A stretch of DNA of 64,000 nt from Liolophura sinensis (taxonomy: Eukaryota; Mollusca; Polyplacophora; Chitonida; Chitonidae), in assembly GCF_032854445.1 (NCBI RefSeq), contig NC_088300.1, positions 4,526,001 through 4,590,000 on the forward strand, read 5' to 3'. Both the position numbers and the translations under genes were made by a program. The number at the start of each line of letters is the position of its first letter. Within the stretch, counting starts at the first letter, position 1. This document shows positions 32,201 through 45,400 of the stretch, one piece after another. The notes beneath the pieces were generated by a model. It made no database searches. It was not told where the DNA came from and saw only the letters and a program-made list of their open reading frames with translations.

Positions 32201-35040
32201 TTATGGACATGTACTTTAATAATACAAGAAATCTTACCAGACTTCACAATTAAAGATTAAAATAAGATTTGTCTTTATGTGTTCCATGTTAGCCTAATTG
32301 CCACAAAATCTGAAACTGCTGTCATATAATATAAACTCACCTGTCAAACTCCACTGTGTAAGTTAGGATGAGATATCTCTTTGAGTTAAGCGTAGTTCTG
32401 GCAGCCGGAACAGAACTCTTTACACCTGATTTTCTCTGCCGCAGGGATTCTAGGTCACCATAAGTCATGAGGTCTAGTGACACGCATTCACTTGTCTATA
32501 TGGAACAAATTTTGATTAAAGCTCTAGAAACACATAGCCTAACTTTTGCCACTGTCATGAGCTTACAACCACAGCATCCCATTTGTGTTTTCCTCAGTAA
32601 TTTATGTGCATATTACTATCTTTTACTCCAAAATATATTGATTATCATAATTCGACAGTCAGAAGATTAATAAGCAATTTTAAACAAATCATTCACCCAC
32701 ATCCTAAGCTACCCTTTAATTATAATAATCCTTTAATTACTCAGTTCGTTAAGACACTTTTATTTTTATGAATTTAAGATCAGTTAGCCCTCCATAAAGT
32801 TTTCAGCACTTTTTAAACATCAGGCAAGTTTAATTCAGCAGGCTGTTCAAGGTTGACTTGAGAAATTATCCTCACTTGCACATATAGCATAGTAGGAGAC
32901 ATCTGAGGCTACGGATTTACTGATCTCAAACAGGAGACTGATTATGAAGGATCTGAGGGCTGAGGCATCATGCAAGTGCACTTACAAAATGATGCATGAA
33001 CAATGCATCATTCTTTATTCAAAATTTCATATTACAAAAATATCTATAATGATAAGTTGTTTTTATCCATCAAAAGTAATTATATTAATTCATAAATAAA
33101 TCACCTGTGACAAAGCTGATTCAAGCATATTCACAAATATGTTGAACTGTTTAAAATTCCCAGTCTTGTGTGTTAAGTCCTCAACATCTGAAATGAAATA
33201 GTAGAAAATAATGAACGTTACCCCCCACTCCAATTTGAAGAGTACAAAACAAAAACAATGAAACAGTTCAACAAATGTTTTTAATTCATTTGACAATGTA
33301 GCTCTGGTGCATCAAGACTCTGGACAACATTAAAGGACATGCGTCTTCAAAATTTAAAAAGAAAATGAGAATGAGGTCAAGAAGTGAGAATTTACATGTC
33401 ACTGTGGTCAGTGTAAATAGAATGTAAATAGACTGATATTCAGCATGAAGCTGGGGTGACCTCAGAAGCCAGGAGTCGCATCTTTTAGTTTGAATGTACT
33501 GGTGTCACTGTCGATGTCCTGATGGATTGTTCTATGTGTGACATCAACGAATGTCTGAATCGTATATAGCAAAGCCCTACTTCATCTCGTGGCAATGTTA
33601 TTGTCAAGCAAGGCCTTCATGACAGGGCTGACTGAGTGATCCCACAAACAATATTTTTTGGTTTAGGATAAAGTTGTTTAAGGAAACCCTAAAGTTAAAA
33701 TAGTGTGCGCGGTTTAAATGCCATTTGTTTGGAGAGTTTCCTAAAAGATAAACTTAAAAATTGTCTACAAATAGCTTGATGTACATCACCTACATTCAAG
33801 CAAAGCATCCTCAGGAAATTCATTTGCTACAAATAAGCTAACCAAGCTTCACTCCATCGTTCAAAAAATTCTTGTTGTAATTCTTGAAATTTATGACATG
33901 TTAACAATCTGTACATATATGTGCCGCATGAATTTGTAGTGAATTACAAACTTATTCAAGTACATTTTACTTGTATTATATATATTATAAATGAGATCTA
34001 TTTTCACATTTTCTTAAAAAGTAGGTTCTGAAATTATCAGTTACTGAGGAATTAACCAGCAACAGACATTTGTGACATTAACAAGGACTACACAACACTG
34101 TATTGAGTTGTAGCCTGAGATACAATGTTGTGTTGTCTGCACTCACTGGTTGCAGAGTGGGGTAACTCTCATATCGAGCAATGGAGTTATGGTGTGAAAC
34201 AGCTGCAAATGTGTCGGATGTATGGGGGACGACACACTTATTGCTGATTACACATGCATTAAAACTTTCCCAGCATAAGTTGACATCATCCATGGCTGCG
34301 GTCTCTGTCTACCTAATCTGCTGTGAGACTCAAACTCCGTGGCAATCATGTCTGTTCATGAAAAATAATCGCATTTTATGAGCCTATTCTATAGCAGTTG
34401 CCACCATCATGCTTCCTTAACAAGACAGACCTTGAGGTCATTACCTTTATTAGCTTAAATGCAGTCGTATGCGAGTTTAGGGATTATCTCCAATAAATGA
34501 TATTTTGAGTCCCACATTGATCATGTGACTAAGACAACCAGATCGAGATCGCAAGATGCTAGGAAAGTTTTAATGCGCTTGTAAACAGCGGTAAATGTTC
34601 CTTACCACACATCGGACACAACTGGAGCTGTATCACAATGTTCGAAACGGGGGTGCCCTACTCCTCACCTATAGACTGTGACATAAGAGGAATATGCCCA
34701 CACTCTCTGTACGAGGCTGATTATGAGCCAAATTATGCCTGTCTGACATCTCTTGTAAACTCGCCAACACTGCTGCACAGGTTTAATTAACGATTTGCAT
34801 ATCTTTCAAAATGTTTCTACAATAATCCGATTAACGGCATCTGTTAAAACAAAGGTGAAAGATGAAATACCCACATGTGGAATCTAGCGTAGCTCTCCAC
34901 TGATCGGCAGTTACCCGGTCTTCAACCTCGATCATAAGGGAGTTGCCATTCTGCACCTGCATCGTTACTACGTACTCCACCCCTCTGAAAACGCAATGTC
35001 CTACAGACGTTGAATCATCCTCCATTTTATCAGAAAACAT
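20238..35040 (-). CDS. CCDC61: CCDC61-like centriole/basal-body protein, at least 15 exons
   Basis: CCDC61 (VFL3 family) is a centrosomal and basal-body protein with an N-terminal XRCC4-like head and coiled coil, and a disordered Ser/Arg-rich tail. Exons: 34875-35040, 33105-33187, 32341-32495, 31919-32024, 30939-30985, 29984-30200, 29482-29561, 27640-27881, 27223-27301, 26849-26934, 26543-26584, 26227-26287, 25938-26019, 20829-20902, 20238-20335. All have GT-AG borders, and phases agree through 25938. Recognisable parts are FRGVEYVVTMQV, VEDLTHKTGNF, LNSKRYLILTY and LPLPYVGKPDP (head), then a coiled coil (29482-30200), FDPTAYVKEKQ, and the C-terminus EIDARLNRLQQ. The ATG at 35040 follows an in-frame TAA at 35062-35064. 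The phase jump between 25938 and 20902 needs one more exon with length 2 mod 3; 24450-24493 (44 nt) fits. Introns hold large minisatellites. Confidence 0.92.
21448..21540 (+). repeat. dispersed repeat, family B fragment
   Basis: Shares gagtgagtgcttggggtttaa and cagccatatgacgacg with the copy at 14020-14285. It lies in a CCDC61 intron. Confidence 0.6.
21836..22056 (+). repeat. dispersed repeat, family A, inserted in the 48-bp array
   Basis: A near full-length copy (tgattgatgttttacgccgtactcaag ... ggtgagaggctcctgggtcat ... gctagcacgctgac) splits two diverged 48-bp units (21735-21830) from the main array starting at 22057. The right part resembles a tRNA-like SINE head or tail, but no clear A and B boxes were established. 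Confidence 0.75.
22057..23685. repeat. 48-bp minisatellite, about 34 copies, in a CCDC61 intron
   Basis: The unit is close to atgccagatttccaacattc followed by tctgtaccatcagtgtaaattgaggact. Because 48 is a multiple of 3, one plus-strand and two minus-strand frames stay open for hundreds of codons, giving a 542-residue plus-strand frame made only of 16-residue repeats. Variants (CKLRTMPDF, YKLRIMPDF, CKYRTKPDF types) recur in blocks, which suggests higher-order duplication. It lies between CCDC61 exons on the opposite strand, so I treat it as non-coding. Confidence 0.92.
30973..31218 (-). repeat. 40-bp minisatellite duplicating the CCDC61 exon-5 splice acceptor
   Basis: Six near-identical units. 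Read on the minus strand, each contains ttactgatgttattaccttg, then ttacag|GGTGCTTCTGATT: a branch-point-like sequence, pyrimidine-rich stretch, AG and the first 13 exon bases. Acceptors therefore fall at 30985 (used), 31025, 31065, 31105, 31145 and 31185. A transcript using an upstream copy would meet TGA within seven codons. Confidence 0.9.
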
Positions 35041-36449
35041 TTTTAGTTCTGTGGACAAAATTTACAGACCGGCGTCACCCTAGCCGTGTGGTGTGAAACC
35101 GCTACCTAGCCTGTCGGGTTTCAACTTGTCCAATTCCAATTTGTATGATGATCATTTTAGTCTGTTCAAGCTGCTCACTTCCCTCCAGCAGCAGCCTTGC
35201 GAGGAGAAGTCGGCTTAATTAAACACACGTTTACCGTCATTGATCATAAAAGCAAGTTTCCGCAAGATTCTCATCTTAAATTCTCCAGCTGAGAGGTATT
35301 TTGCCCTTTTTTCAAACAAACCGCTTGACGTTATCCTCCATGACAGTTGTACGCATGCGCATTGGTCACTCATTCCACTTCCGTTGTAAACACAACTTTT
35401 TTTTCTAACAGTTGACAATGCATGCTGCGGATGCTTCGTCCACTATTGCTGTTTATATGTTAAATAAAATAGAAAAGTTATCTGTTGTCCACGTTATGAC
35501 ATTTGATCATGGTGCATGTATATATATATGTATATTTTAATGTTAGTCTAATATTAGCCCCAGGTTAAATCGATATTTATAGGTCATTCACAAGTGCCCT
35601 GGGATATGTTCGTGGTCTACCAGAAAGTCAAAATTCTGTCATTAGTCACAATTGTCACGCCTGGTGAAATGTATGCACGTTTTTATGGATGTGATCGTGG
35701 ATCTATATACATACTATGCTCTTAATTGTGCCCGGTCGTTAAGAATTTTCTCGCATGTCTCACCGAATCTTAAAGAGCCATTGTTGACTAGATATTTACA
35801 CACTAAGTGACAACCATACATGTTTGTAGGCATACAACATATGTGCCTGCACGTGGAGTACGTTATGTTCGTCTTCAAAGTGACCCGGAATGGCCTTATC
35901 GGGGTTATTGCGCACATTATGCATGTTGCCGCTTCCAAAGGGGTGCCCTTCTGGTAGCCATCTGTGCGGGATGATTATTTTCACTCCCTAAAGTCGAACC
36001 GAAGGAGACCCACGTTCAGTTTTTCCAGCACAGCCGCACCGACTGCGGATTTTCTGATTATAAAAGATCATAGGAGACATGTGAATGGCCAGCAGATGCA
36101 ATCCTGTGTTTACTCACTATGCGACTTTAATTTGAAGACATATCAAATATTTGCCCATTGTCTGACACTTAAGCATGCAGAATATCTGCTCAGCTACCAG
36201 CTTTTATTAAATACAAGATGTCACACTTAAGAAATATAAAGGAGATCGAGAGATCATGGACCGGAAGTACATGCATTTCTGCCATTGCACAGGGCATTAT
36301 GGGAGAACTGACGTCAAGCGGCTGTCTGGAGAAGGCGAACAAAAGATGGGGAGTGACTCGTCTTCTCGGGAAAATTTGCATTTCTTTTGGTGCTAAACTG
36401 GTAAATTTTACCACAAGATAGTCGCCAGGTTGTCGGGGAAACTTAAGGG
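35041..36449. promoter_or_regulatory. divergent upstream region shared by CCDC61 and TADA2B
   Basis: The two genes start 1.4 kb apart on opposite strands. No TATA box or coding exon was identified, and open frames here are short. Both neighbours are housekeeping-type genes, so a bidirectional promoter is plausible but not shown by the sequence. Confidence 0.45.
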
Positions 36450-39400
36450 ATGGCAAAAGACCACTGTGGATATTGCCAGTGTGATATTTCCACCGTCAAA
36501 GTGAGGTGCACAGAGTGCCCAGACTTTGACCTTTGTTTACAGGTAAGTGTGACGTCACAGCGTTGCATTCCAAGCGACCGGCATTTTGGTGATCTGAACA
36601 TTGTTGATAGCAATATTAGTTTAGATTGAAAGTAATCATATTTGCTTTTGTTTCAGTGTTTTTCATGTGGAGCTGAAATTGGAACCCACAAAAAGGAGCA
36701 TAGCTATCAAATCGCGGTGAGTGCCTGCATCCATTTTCAGGTATTACGGAACTGCGGTCACATGGTCATGAGGGGGTTTCCCGGGGACTCCGCTTCAGGA
36801 GAAAGTGGGTCAGATTCTTTCTGCAAACAGTACACTGTCTTGCTGTCATTATCTCATAAGACAGTGGCAGGTAGTATTCTACAAATCCTTATATCAAATC
36901 ACATTATTTTGTTGTAAACATTTATGAATATCATGAAAGTCATAGTTTGAATGGGACTTACTTGAAATTGAAATCAAACAAGTACTTTAGCAGTTTGATA
37001 GAGGTATGCCTACCTCTAATATATCGCAAATTCACATGAGCACTGGTATAATGTACATAGATGGTTAGGATCTAGTAAGTTATTTTTTTCACATCACCTG
37101 CCATGCAAGATACATGTTTGTATATTTTGTAAACAAACATGTCCAACTGAATATTTATTTAGATTTGTTCGAAAAGTTTTATGTTATTTATTTTTGTATT
37201 TATTTGTTGGGTTTTTTGATGTCTTTTTATGTTTTTATTCAAATTCATAACACTATTTCACTCAAAACATAACAGTTACCCTTCAGTCCTTGCATAGCAG
37301 TCAATAATTCACCTGTCAAGAGCAGATAGATCACCATGCACATGCAACAATTTATCATGGAGCGAATGATGCCCAACAGGTTTAACATTTGGGAAATTGT
37401 ACTGGTGTTACAGGCCACAATAATGTTCTTTTTTCATTTAATCCTCCACTTTCGAGACATGGTTGTTACAGAATTTCTTATAGACAACACTAGGTTCTCC
37501 TGTGTTATTTGTGAAAGTAATTATTGATAGGCTGATGATAATTTGGAGGCATGGCTGTTAATAGGACAATTAATTTTGTTTAAACCTTTGAACAGTCGCT
37601 TTCTGTTTGTAAAGGGTATGCTGTGACTCTCTAGCAGATCACTTAATAACCATATGCTTACTAATAAATAGTTTTCACTTTACTACAATTAGTCCAGTAT
37701 ATTGTCCAAAATATTAGGAGCAGGCTATCAGTAGCCCTTTCCTTTAAGGATTCAGATTGGTGTCCAGATTTGTTATTTATTTATACTTAGATAACACTGT
37801 ATGTGTTGTTGCATTGATGTAATAAAAATTGTTAAAAGAAGGGCACATAAATCCGAAAAATATCATTCTCAAAATCAGTAAATAGTAACACTGATGTCAT
37901 GCATATTTTCCATCAACTTTATTTTCTCAACTAAAATATGTCGCATACAACCAAACTTTGTCAGCTGAAGTAATTTGGTTCATTGGTAGAAAATCAACCA
38001 CAGTCTAAAATTTTCCAGGAAATGGTTTATTGCTCTGTATACCGTTGTGAGAACACATCAGTGAAGATTCTTAGTGTTACATGTAGTTTCTTCAAGTTTT
38101 GAAATGATTTGGGGGTCATGAAAGCATGGAAATCAGTGAGATCGAGTTCAAGTGTATACGTAGGATATTGCTCAGATTTCATGCTCAACTTAAGCATGAA
38201 AACATACTCAGTTATTTTATAATCTCTTTTGTTGAGTACCAATTGTCCAGCTGAGTGCAAGATTATTTTAGTTCATGTTTGTAGTCTCAGGCCAAGATTT
38301 CAAACATAAGGTTTGAATCATTCTGACAGTGGATATAATTTCCGATAAATCAACACCAGCGGAAATACTGGCTGAAGTGAGACTTGAAATCATTAGCTTA
38401 GAGTGTCCAGCTACACTGCTCCACCATCTGAGCTATCCAACAGGATGGGAATGGCTCACCTTTTAGAGTGGAGTTGTATGCAGTGAATGATTTTTAAGGA
38501 ATCCTTACAAAGTTGTGAGGCGGGGATCAGATGGTGGGGGTGGCAGTGTTGAGTTTGGTTAAAGTTGTTGACATTCAGTCATATTTCAGTAACCCCTTTG
38601 ATAAACCATAAAGTTGTACACTAAAGCCCCAATCACCACCCCTACCCCCCACCCCAACTTCTCTCCATTTCTTTTATCGCCACAGTGATTTACAACTCGA
38701 TAACATATGAAGTCACTGATCTGCAATCCCTAAGCATGTGATAAACAGTTATAGTTGTGACAGTATGTCATTCAATTATTCTACTTTTTTTGGTTTAGAG
38801 GTCAATATTTGAGTGTATGACATGACTTGAACATTATGCAGTTTTACAAATTGCTTAATCAGGCAAGCTATTGGTATTCTCTGAATGCCTTATTTTAAAT
38901 AATACAATGTACTAAGTGTCAGACAGTTGTATAAGAATACATTGTGAACAGTGATGGACGTTTGGCAGCCAAGACAAAGTGCAAACTTCATGTATTCCTT
39001 AGTCCCTTCCTTAGTCTTTCATATTTAGATTCTGCTCTGACCAGTTATATGCATGTTCTGATTTGTAGGGTGAGGGAACAACTGCTGTGTTCGACACAAG
39101 TGAACGCTGGTCAGCCCTTGAGGAAACATGTTTGCTAGATGCTGTAGAACAGTATGGCTTTGGGAACTGGTGAGCTCCTTAAGTTTTTCGTACAGTTGAG
39201 TGGTGTGATGTCTATCAATAGTATTTACTAATCTGTTTATCATAACTTCATGTTAACATAGACAGGCCTATATGCTGTAATTTCTGGGGTTTTTTTTCAT
39301 TTCCCTACATTTACCTGTTTTGTATCCCAAACCTCCTGTATTTCTCACATTTTGAGTGTGTTTTTATTATTTTTATTGCAGTAATTCACAGTTTTTGCAC

Positions 39401-42400
39401 CTGAAACACTCTTCACCTAGGGATCAAATTTTATTCAAATTCACACACTGATTGATGGCAGTGCAGTTCAGTGCAAATAGACTGTTTCCTATGTTCAAAA
39501 TGTAAACTTACAGATTTTAATGATTCATCATACCTTTGCATTCTCCCCCCCCCCCCCCCCCCATCCCGTGTCTTCCGTGTCCAAGTAACTCACATTAACT
39601 CGAATCCACTAGCATAATCATTTTCAGTGTAGCCAGCACATAATGTCCTGGGAGGGAAAGAAATTGAGCAGAATGGATAGTGGAAGGATACTTGGCAGAG
39701 CCCCAGCGAAACCTGTGACCATCGGCAGGTTGCTGGCAGACCCTCACACATACGTGAGGAATTATAATAAGAATTTTTACAAAAACACCACTACCAGTAA
39801 TCTTATTCATTTATTTATTTATTTATGTATTTGATTGGTGTAGTACTTATACGAGCCTTTTGACAGGAGGAAAGCGGGTGGAGCCAGGGGGAAACCCATG
39901 AAAACTCCACTGCTGTGTGGAGTGGAATATTGGAAATTCAGCAAATTTGTGGCATATACCCCGACCAACTAATCCAACCTGAAGTGATCATATACAGGGT
40001 TCCTTTGATCAACAACTGTAAATCTTCAACCTGTTCAACCACTAAAGCACGTTTTCAGTAGAATTCAAGAATAAAATGATGCTAAAAATCATTTGATTTT
40101 GCCATCAAATTTAAGCTTTATAAAACTCTGTAAATCATATCTCTAGACCCCATTTCTCTTCTAGAATGTTTCAAAATATTGCTTGCTAAGGCGAGTGAAA
40201 CAGTTGAAGAATTAGGGTAGTCAAATTTGTTCTCAGAGTTGGTGCACAACTCACCCAAGTTTTTATCATTAAGTTACCAGTGCCTCCTTCACTGTCATTA
40301 TTTTTCTTGAGAATGATCAACTCCAACTTTTGTTTTGGGTTTCCTTGCTTTGTTGGTTAAAGAATGGAAATAAGAGTAAAAAGGATGCTATGATAAACCA
40401 TGTTTTGTTTTCCTTCTTTAGGGAGGATGTGGCTAACCATGTGGAGACTAAAAAGCCTTCAGGTAAACACTTACGTAAAGAAAAATGAATTTTATACTTT
40501 TAACGACAGATTTGTGTGAAGTTTGAACATTGTTTTTTTTTTATCTTAGTTCATTTGATCTTTCCCATCTTCACTTATTTTAAATCATTTTTCTTTTGTG
40601 CCATATATTCTAAAACATTTGGTTCAAAGCTAATAAAATGTTAAAGTCTGTGTGCAAATTTATGACATATTTGTATTTTGTTTGCAGAATGTCTAGATCA
40701 CTACACAAATTTTTATATTCATGGGAACATTGGGCGGGGTGAGTATTATTTATGAAATGACATGTATATCTTGAAATGCTCACTATGTAATGACAGTAAA
40801 TTGACGGTCTGAACATTTAAATATAAACTTTACTATAGCCAGACTTCTTTAGTTTGTAATAACCGAAACAGGGTTTTTGGCCGGAGATAATTTATCTTTC
40901 TTTTTTTCCAAATTGTTTGGAAGTGCACTGAGAATTATGATAGTGTGAACAATTCTTATAAATTCAACAATGGAAACAAATATTTATGTCTATTATTTAT
41001 ACTTCCACGTGTTGTTCATCAGTCTCATTTCTTGTGTGAAGGAAAACTATTTATGTTTAATAATACACAAATAAATCTTAGAATAAGTCATTTTAGCTAC
41101 AAATTTCTCACCAGCTGTAGCCAGTTGTTCTCTTTTGTTTCAGCCACATTTTCCACAGAGCAAGCAGACAGCATTAAAGACCACACATGTACAGACAGTG
41201 GTATGTGGCGTTACAGTTTTTCCTACTTTTTTTATGTCAAAAACATGTAATCAGCATTGTTGGCAGTTTACCTCTTTGTTTCAGGCCCATTGTCACCCAG
41301 TCTCACCTCTCCTATACCTCCAATAGAACTCAGTCTGCAAGAACAACAGGAGCTAGGCTATATGCCTTTTAGAGATGATTTTGAAAGGGTAAGATCATAG
41401 GCAGTAAATATGTTTTTCTCTGGCATATGTAAACAATGAAATTCTGGCTTCAGACTTTATTTCTCATGTTCAGATATACATTTACATGGTAACTCTTTCC
41501 TTAGAAAATTTATTTTTGCGGTCATATCTGGAAAAGTGTGAAGGGAAAGTGGCTTCTCATTAAATTACATGTACATTGTGTTCTTTGTGATATTGAAAAT
41601 ACAATCACAGATTTTGTGTATTTGGAATGCTATTACACTGCTAATAAAGAGTGAATAAATGACTACTTTCAGGAACATGAGAATGATGCTGAAGTCTTTG
41701 TAAGCGGTCTTTCAATAAATTATGATGAAGATGATATAGATATAGGTAAGGTATTACTGGAATCAATTTTAAGGTAAATGCTAGGGGTGGTGTCTCCAAA
41801 GTACTGCTGCTGAGGGTTTGCATACATGTAAAGCACAATAACACTAGAGGGATGTTGTTGATGTTTTGTAAGCGTGTTAATTACATTAAAATACCAAATT
41901 CATGAGTAATACAAGTACATGATCAAAGGCCAACACAGGAGCCTCTCACCAATGCAATGGCTGGGAGTTGATACTGGCTTCCTCTCCGGTTGTATGTGGG
42001 AAGGTTTGCCAGCACACCTGTGGATGGTTGTTTCTTTCCCAAGACAGTTGCCCTCTCACCATAAAGCTGGCTGCTGTCATTAAAGTGAAATGTTCTTGAA
42101 TATGGCATGTAACACCAGTCAAATGAATATATTAGATAAATGAGGGTGTGACTGCATTTGTTCAATTTAAGCTGGGCATAAGTGATCATTAGCAGTACCG
42201 CCCAACTAGACAGTCAATCTATGCAAACTCACATAGTTCTAAAACCAGCGTCTGACCAGATTCTCCCAATTTCATTGAGTCAAGAAAAACCCAGTTGCTC
42301 CAAGATGCAGGATCGATCCACACCGGGTCTAGAAATCCTATCCTCTGCACTTTATCAGTACCGTACTTTGAAAGTCTCCTTTGTCATTGCAGTATGTAAT

Positions 42401-45400
42401 AGTGTAAATATTCTGAAATGCCCATATGGTTTCTGTTGGCTGGTACACAAAACCATTTTCTCTTTTGCATACATATGATATCTGTACGGTTTCTAATTGT
42501 ACATGAGTCTGTTTTCTGTTTTCAGCTGTTAAGTTAAGTCATGTTGATAAATACAGATTGAAATTGCATGAAAGGGAGAAAAGGAAAAAAATAGCTAGGT
42601 CATATGGATTGATAGCTGCAGCAACTTCCTCAGGAATTAAACAGAAATCTCAGCAGCCAAAGAAAAAAATATCCAAAGATGAGAGGTGAGGTGTGGTTTT
42701 GTTTTCTCCATTTTGTCTTGATTTTTAGTGGACTGAGTAACTGTACTATTACTTGAATGTTCAAAAGTTAGAAGATCATGTGAGATTTTTACATAGTGTT
42801 ACGAGGTAAAATTGTGAGAGCCATGATTGTGTCAGTTTTGGCAACTAAGAGGCAAATCGTGTTGACTGTAGCAGTAAGTCATGTGTAGGACTAACACCTA
42901 ACCTTAATCCCTGTTGCCAATGTTCACTCCCTAATAGTTAGGTCAGTGTTCATAATTTATATCACTTACCTAACTTATTAACTGTCAGGTTGACTGCCCA
43001 AAACTGATAAAGCCTTACTTTTAGATGAAAGACTTTTTTACACCCCAAGATGAGTATCTAAAAGATCATTTGTACCAGTGCATGTAAGAACATGTCACAA
43101 ACTATTAAAGTATAAAAGCTAAAAATTTTGAATTTCCACAAGTGTATTTTAATAATCATCTTCTTCAGTCATGTTGCACACTGCACCTAACGTGGATGTC
43201 TGAAAGGAAGTGAATAATGAAATAGGACAGGGTACCAAATAGTGTGATATTTCAAGTTACGGTATCTTTCATTTATAAGTGTTCCATCTTTTTTTTTTCT
43301 TTTTTTGTTTTTTTAGAGAATTTCAGGAAAAAATGAAAGTCTTCGCTCAGTTTCATTCTTCCACCGACCATGAACAGTTTTTTGAACATTTACAGAGTAA
43401 GTTAGTTATAAGTTTCATATGTTAAAGAATACTGAAAGAAGATATCCTCCTTCTGAGAGGCCTCATGATAATTATATATATGCTGTTATGGGGTATGGCT
43501 GCCGACATGTAAATTGTGCCCAGATCAGATTTCCAGACGTTTTAAAGACCTTTCTCATCCAGTCCTCTTGTAGTTAATAATTATCTAAATAATTACAATT
43601 AGGATTGTCATCTCTGATAGGCATGCATGTACATGTATGCACAACATGGCTGAGAATCTTTATTAAAGTCTAACTCTTAATATGTTCCTCCAGAAGAGAA
43701 AGAGCTGAAATCAAGAATAAAGGAGTTGGTCAGGCATCGGAAGAATGGGATTACGAAAACAGACGGTAACTAATTATGACTGATATTAATCTGAAGTTTA
43801 AATTACGCAAGCGATGGAACCATTTTCCTGAATAGATGAAAGTGTAGGGCTGAACTGAATAACCTCCCTTAATGTCACTCTCCTGTTGAAAGTGTGCGTT
43901 TTTTGAAGTAAGCTGTGGTTAGTTGGACCTCAGAGAATGGCTAATGGCAATTTTCGGATTTAAAGCTGTATAAGCGTCTTGAAGACCTATCTTTAATTTT
44001 GTAAATTTATTTGGAAAGCCTAGGATGGCTTTCAATTTCTGGCCCTAGTTAAATACAATAAACAGCTTCGGCGGACTCTTAAGGTGAAAACATTTACTTC
44101 ATTTAAGATCTCCTGACATTTCTTCGACTCTTAAAGGCTGATATCATGTTGTTGGTTTTTTTTACATCCTGTTGCTTAGAAAATATTTGTTATTGTGATG
44201 GCATAACCTACATGGTGCATGTTTTAATAGACAAGGTCCCACTTCTCGTAGTTTCACGCCTCATAAACTAACCCGACATTATGTCATAGTCACTGTAAGG
44301 TGACAAGGGAGAGCAGTCCTGTTGGTGATACCTTCACTGTGAAACTATGGTGGCCATAACCAAGCAGCACTCCTCAATTTTGTCCTGTTTACAAGTATTT
44401 AAGACTGTGATGGAGGAGAAGCTGGGGTCAATCATTTTTTCCTTTAAGGTTAACATTTTCCCCCAAAAAACATACCCCCCTGTAGTGTTTGGTTGTAATT
44501 TGATTTGATAGTGATTGTCAAACTAAAATGTCCTGAATAATCAGTCACATTTAGTAATACTAGTACCATGTCAGTTGCAGACTTGCGTCAGTTGTATAAA
44601 GTCTTTGTTTTGCTGAAAACCTGGTCATTCTGGATTTGTTTTACTTCTAGACATAGAAGAATTTGAGGATGAAAAATTTAAGAGGGAAAAGAAAAAGGAA
44701 AATAAAAAGAAAATGGTGAGTTCTTTAGTTTTACTATAAAATGTTTGTATACATTTATAAATATAGATCACACATGTATATTTTTCAGTTTATGAATGGT
44801 ACATGTAAGTTGACTTTGTTCCCATTATATGCCTTGTCTTTGCTGTATGGATAATTGCATTTCTCCCATAAATGTGACCCAGAACACGGTATAAAGGGGT
44901 TGGGATAAATATCATATCTTAGCTCCGGTCATCAATGTTGAGAACTAAGAATATGCTTGAGTAAGCACCCTGCAAACATGCGAAAAGGTTAAAGAATTAC
45001 AGTACTTTTTTTTTTGCTTTACATGACTTTGTCGTCTGGATAAAATGCAAACGTCCAAGATATGTTGACGGTATAGCCATAAATACTTTGGAAATTCCTT
45101 TATCAGTTTCATCTCTAATTGTTATTTAAGAAAGATGTTTACACGAAAGTTTTTGAATGCTCTTGTGTGGTATGATTAGATGCATTTCAGCCAGCTCATT
45201 TGTGTGGAATATATTTCATCCCACACAGAAATGTTGCACTTTGGCCTGAGGTTGAATGGCTGACGGTCACATCCTTAAATTACTTTGCACTTCTGCAAGC
45301 TCTTGTGTAAACAGAGACACAAGACAAAATAATCTTGCTGATATGAGGCATGATTTTGTGCTTTTTTTGCATGTGTTAGTGTTCAAAATTGGTGATTAAG

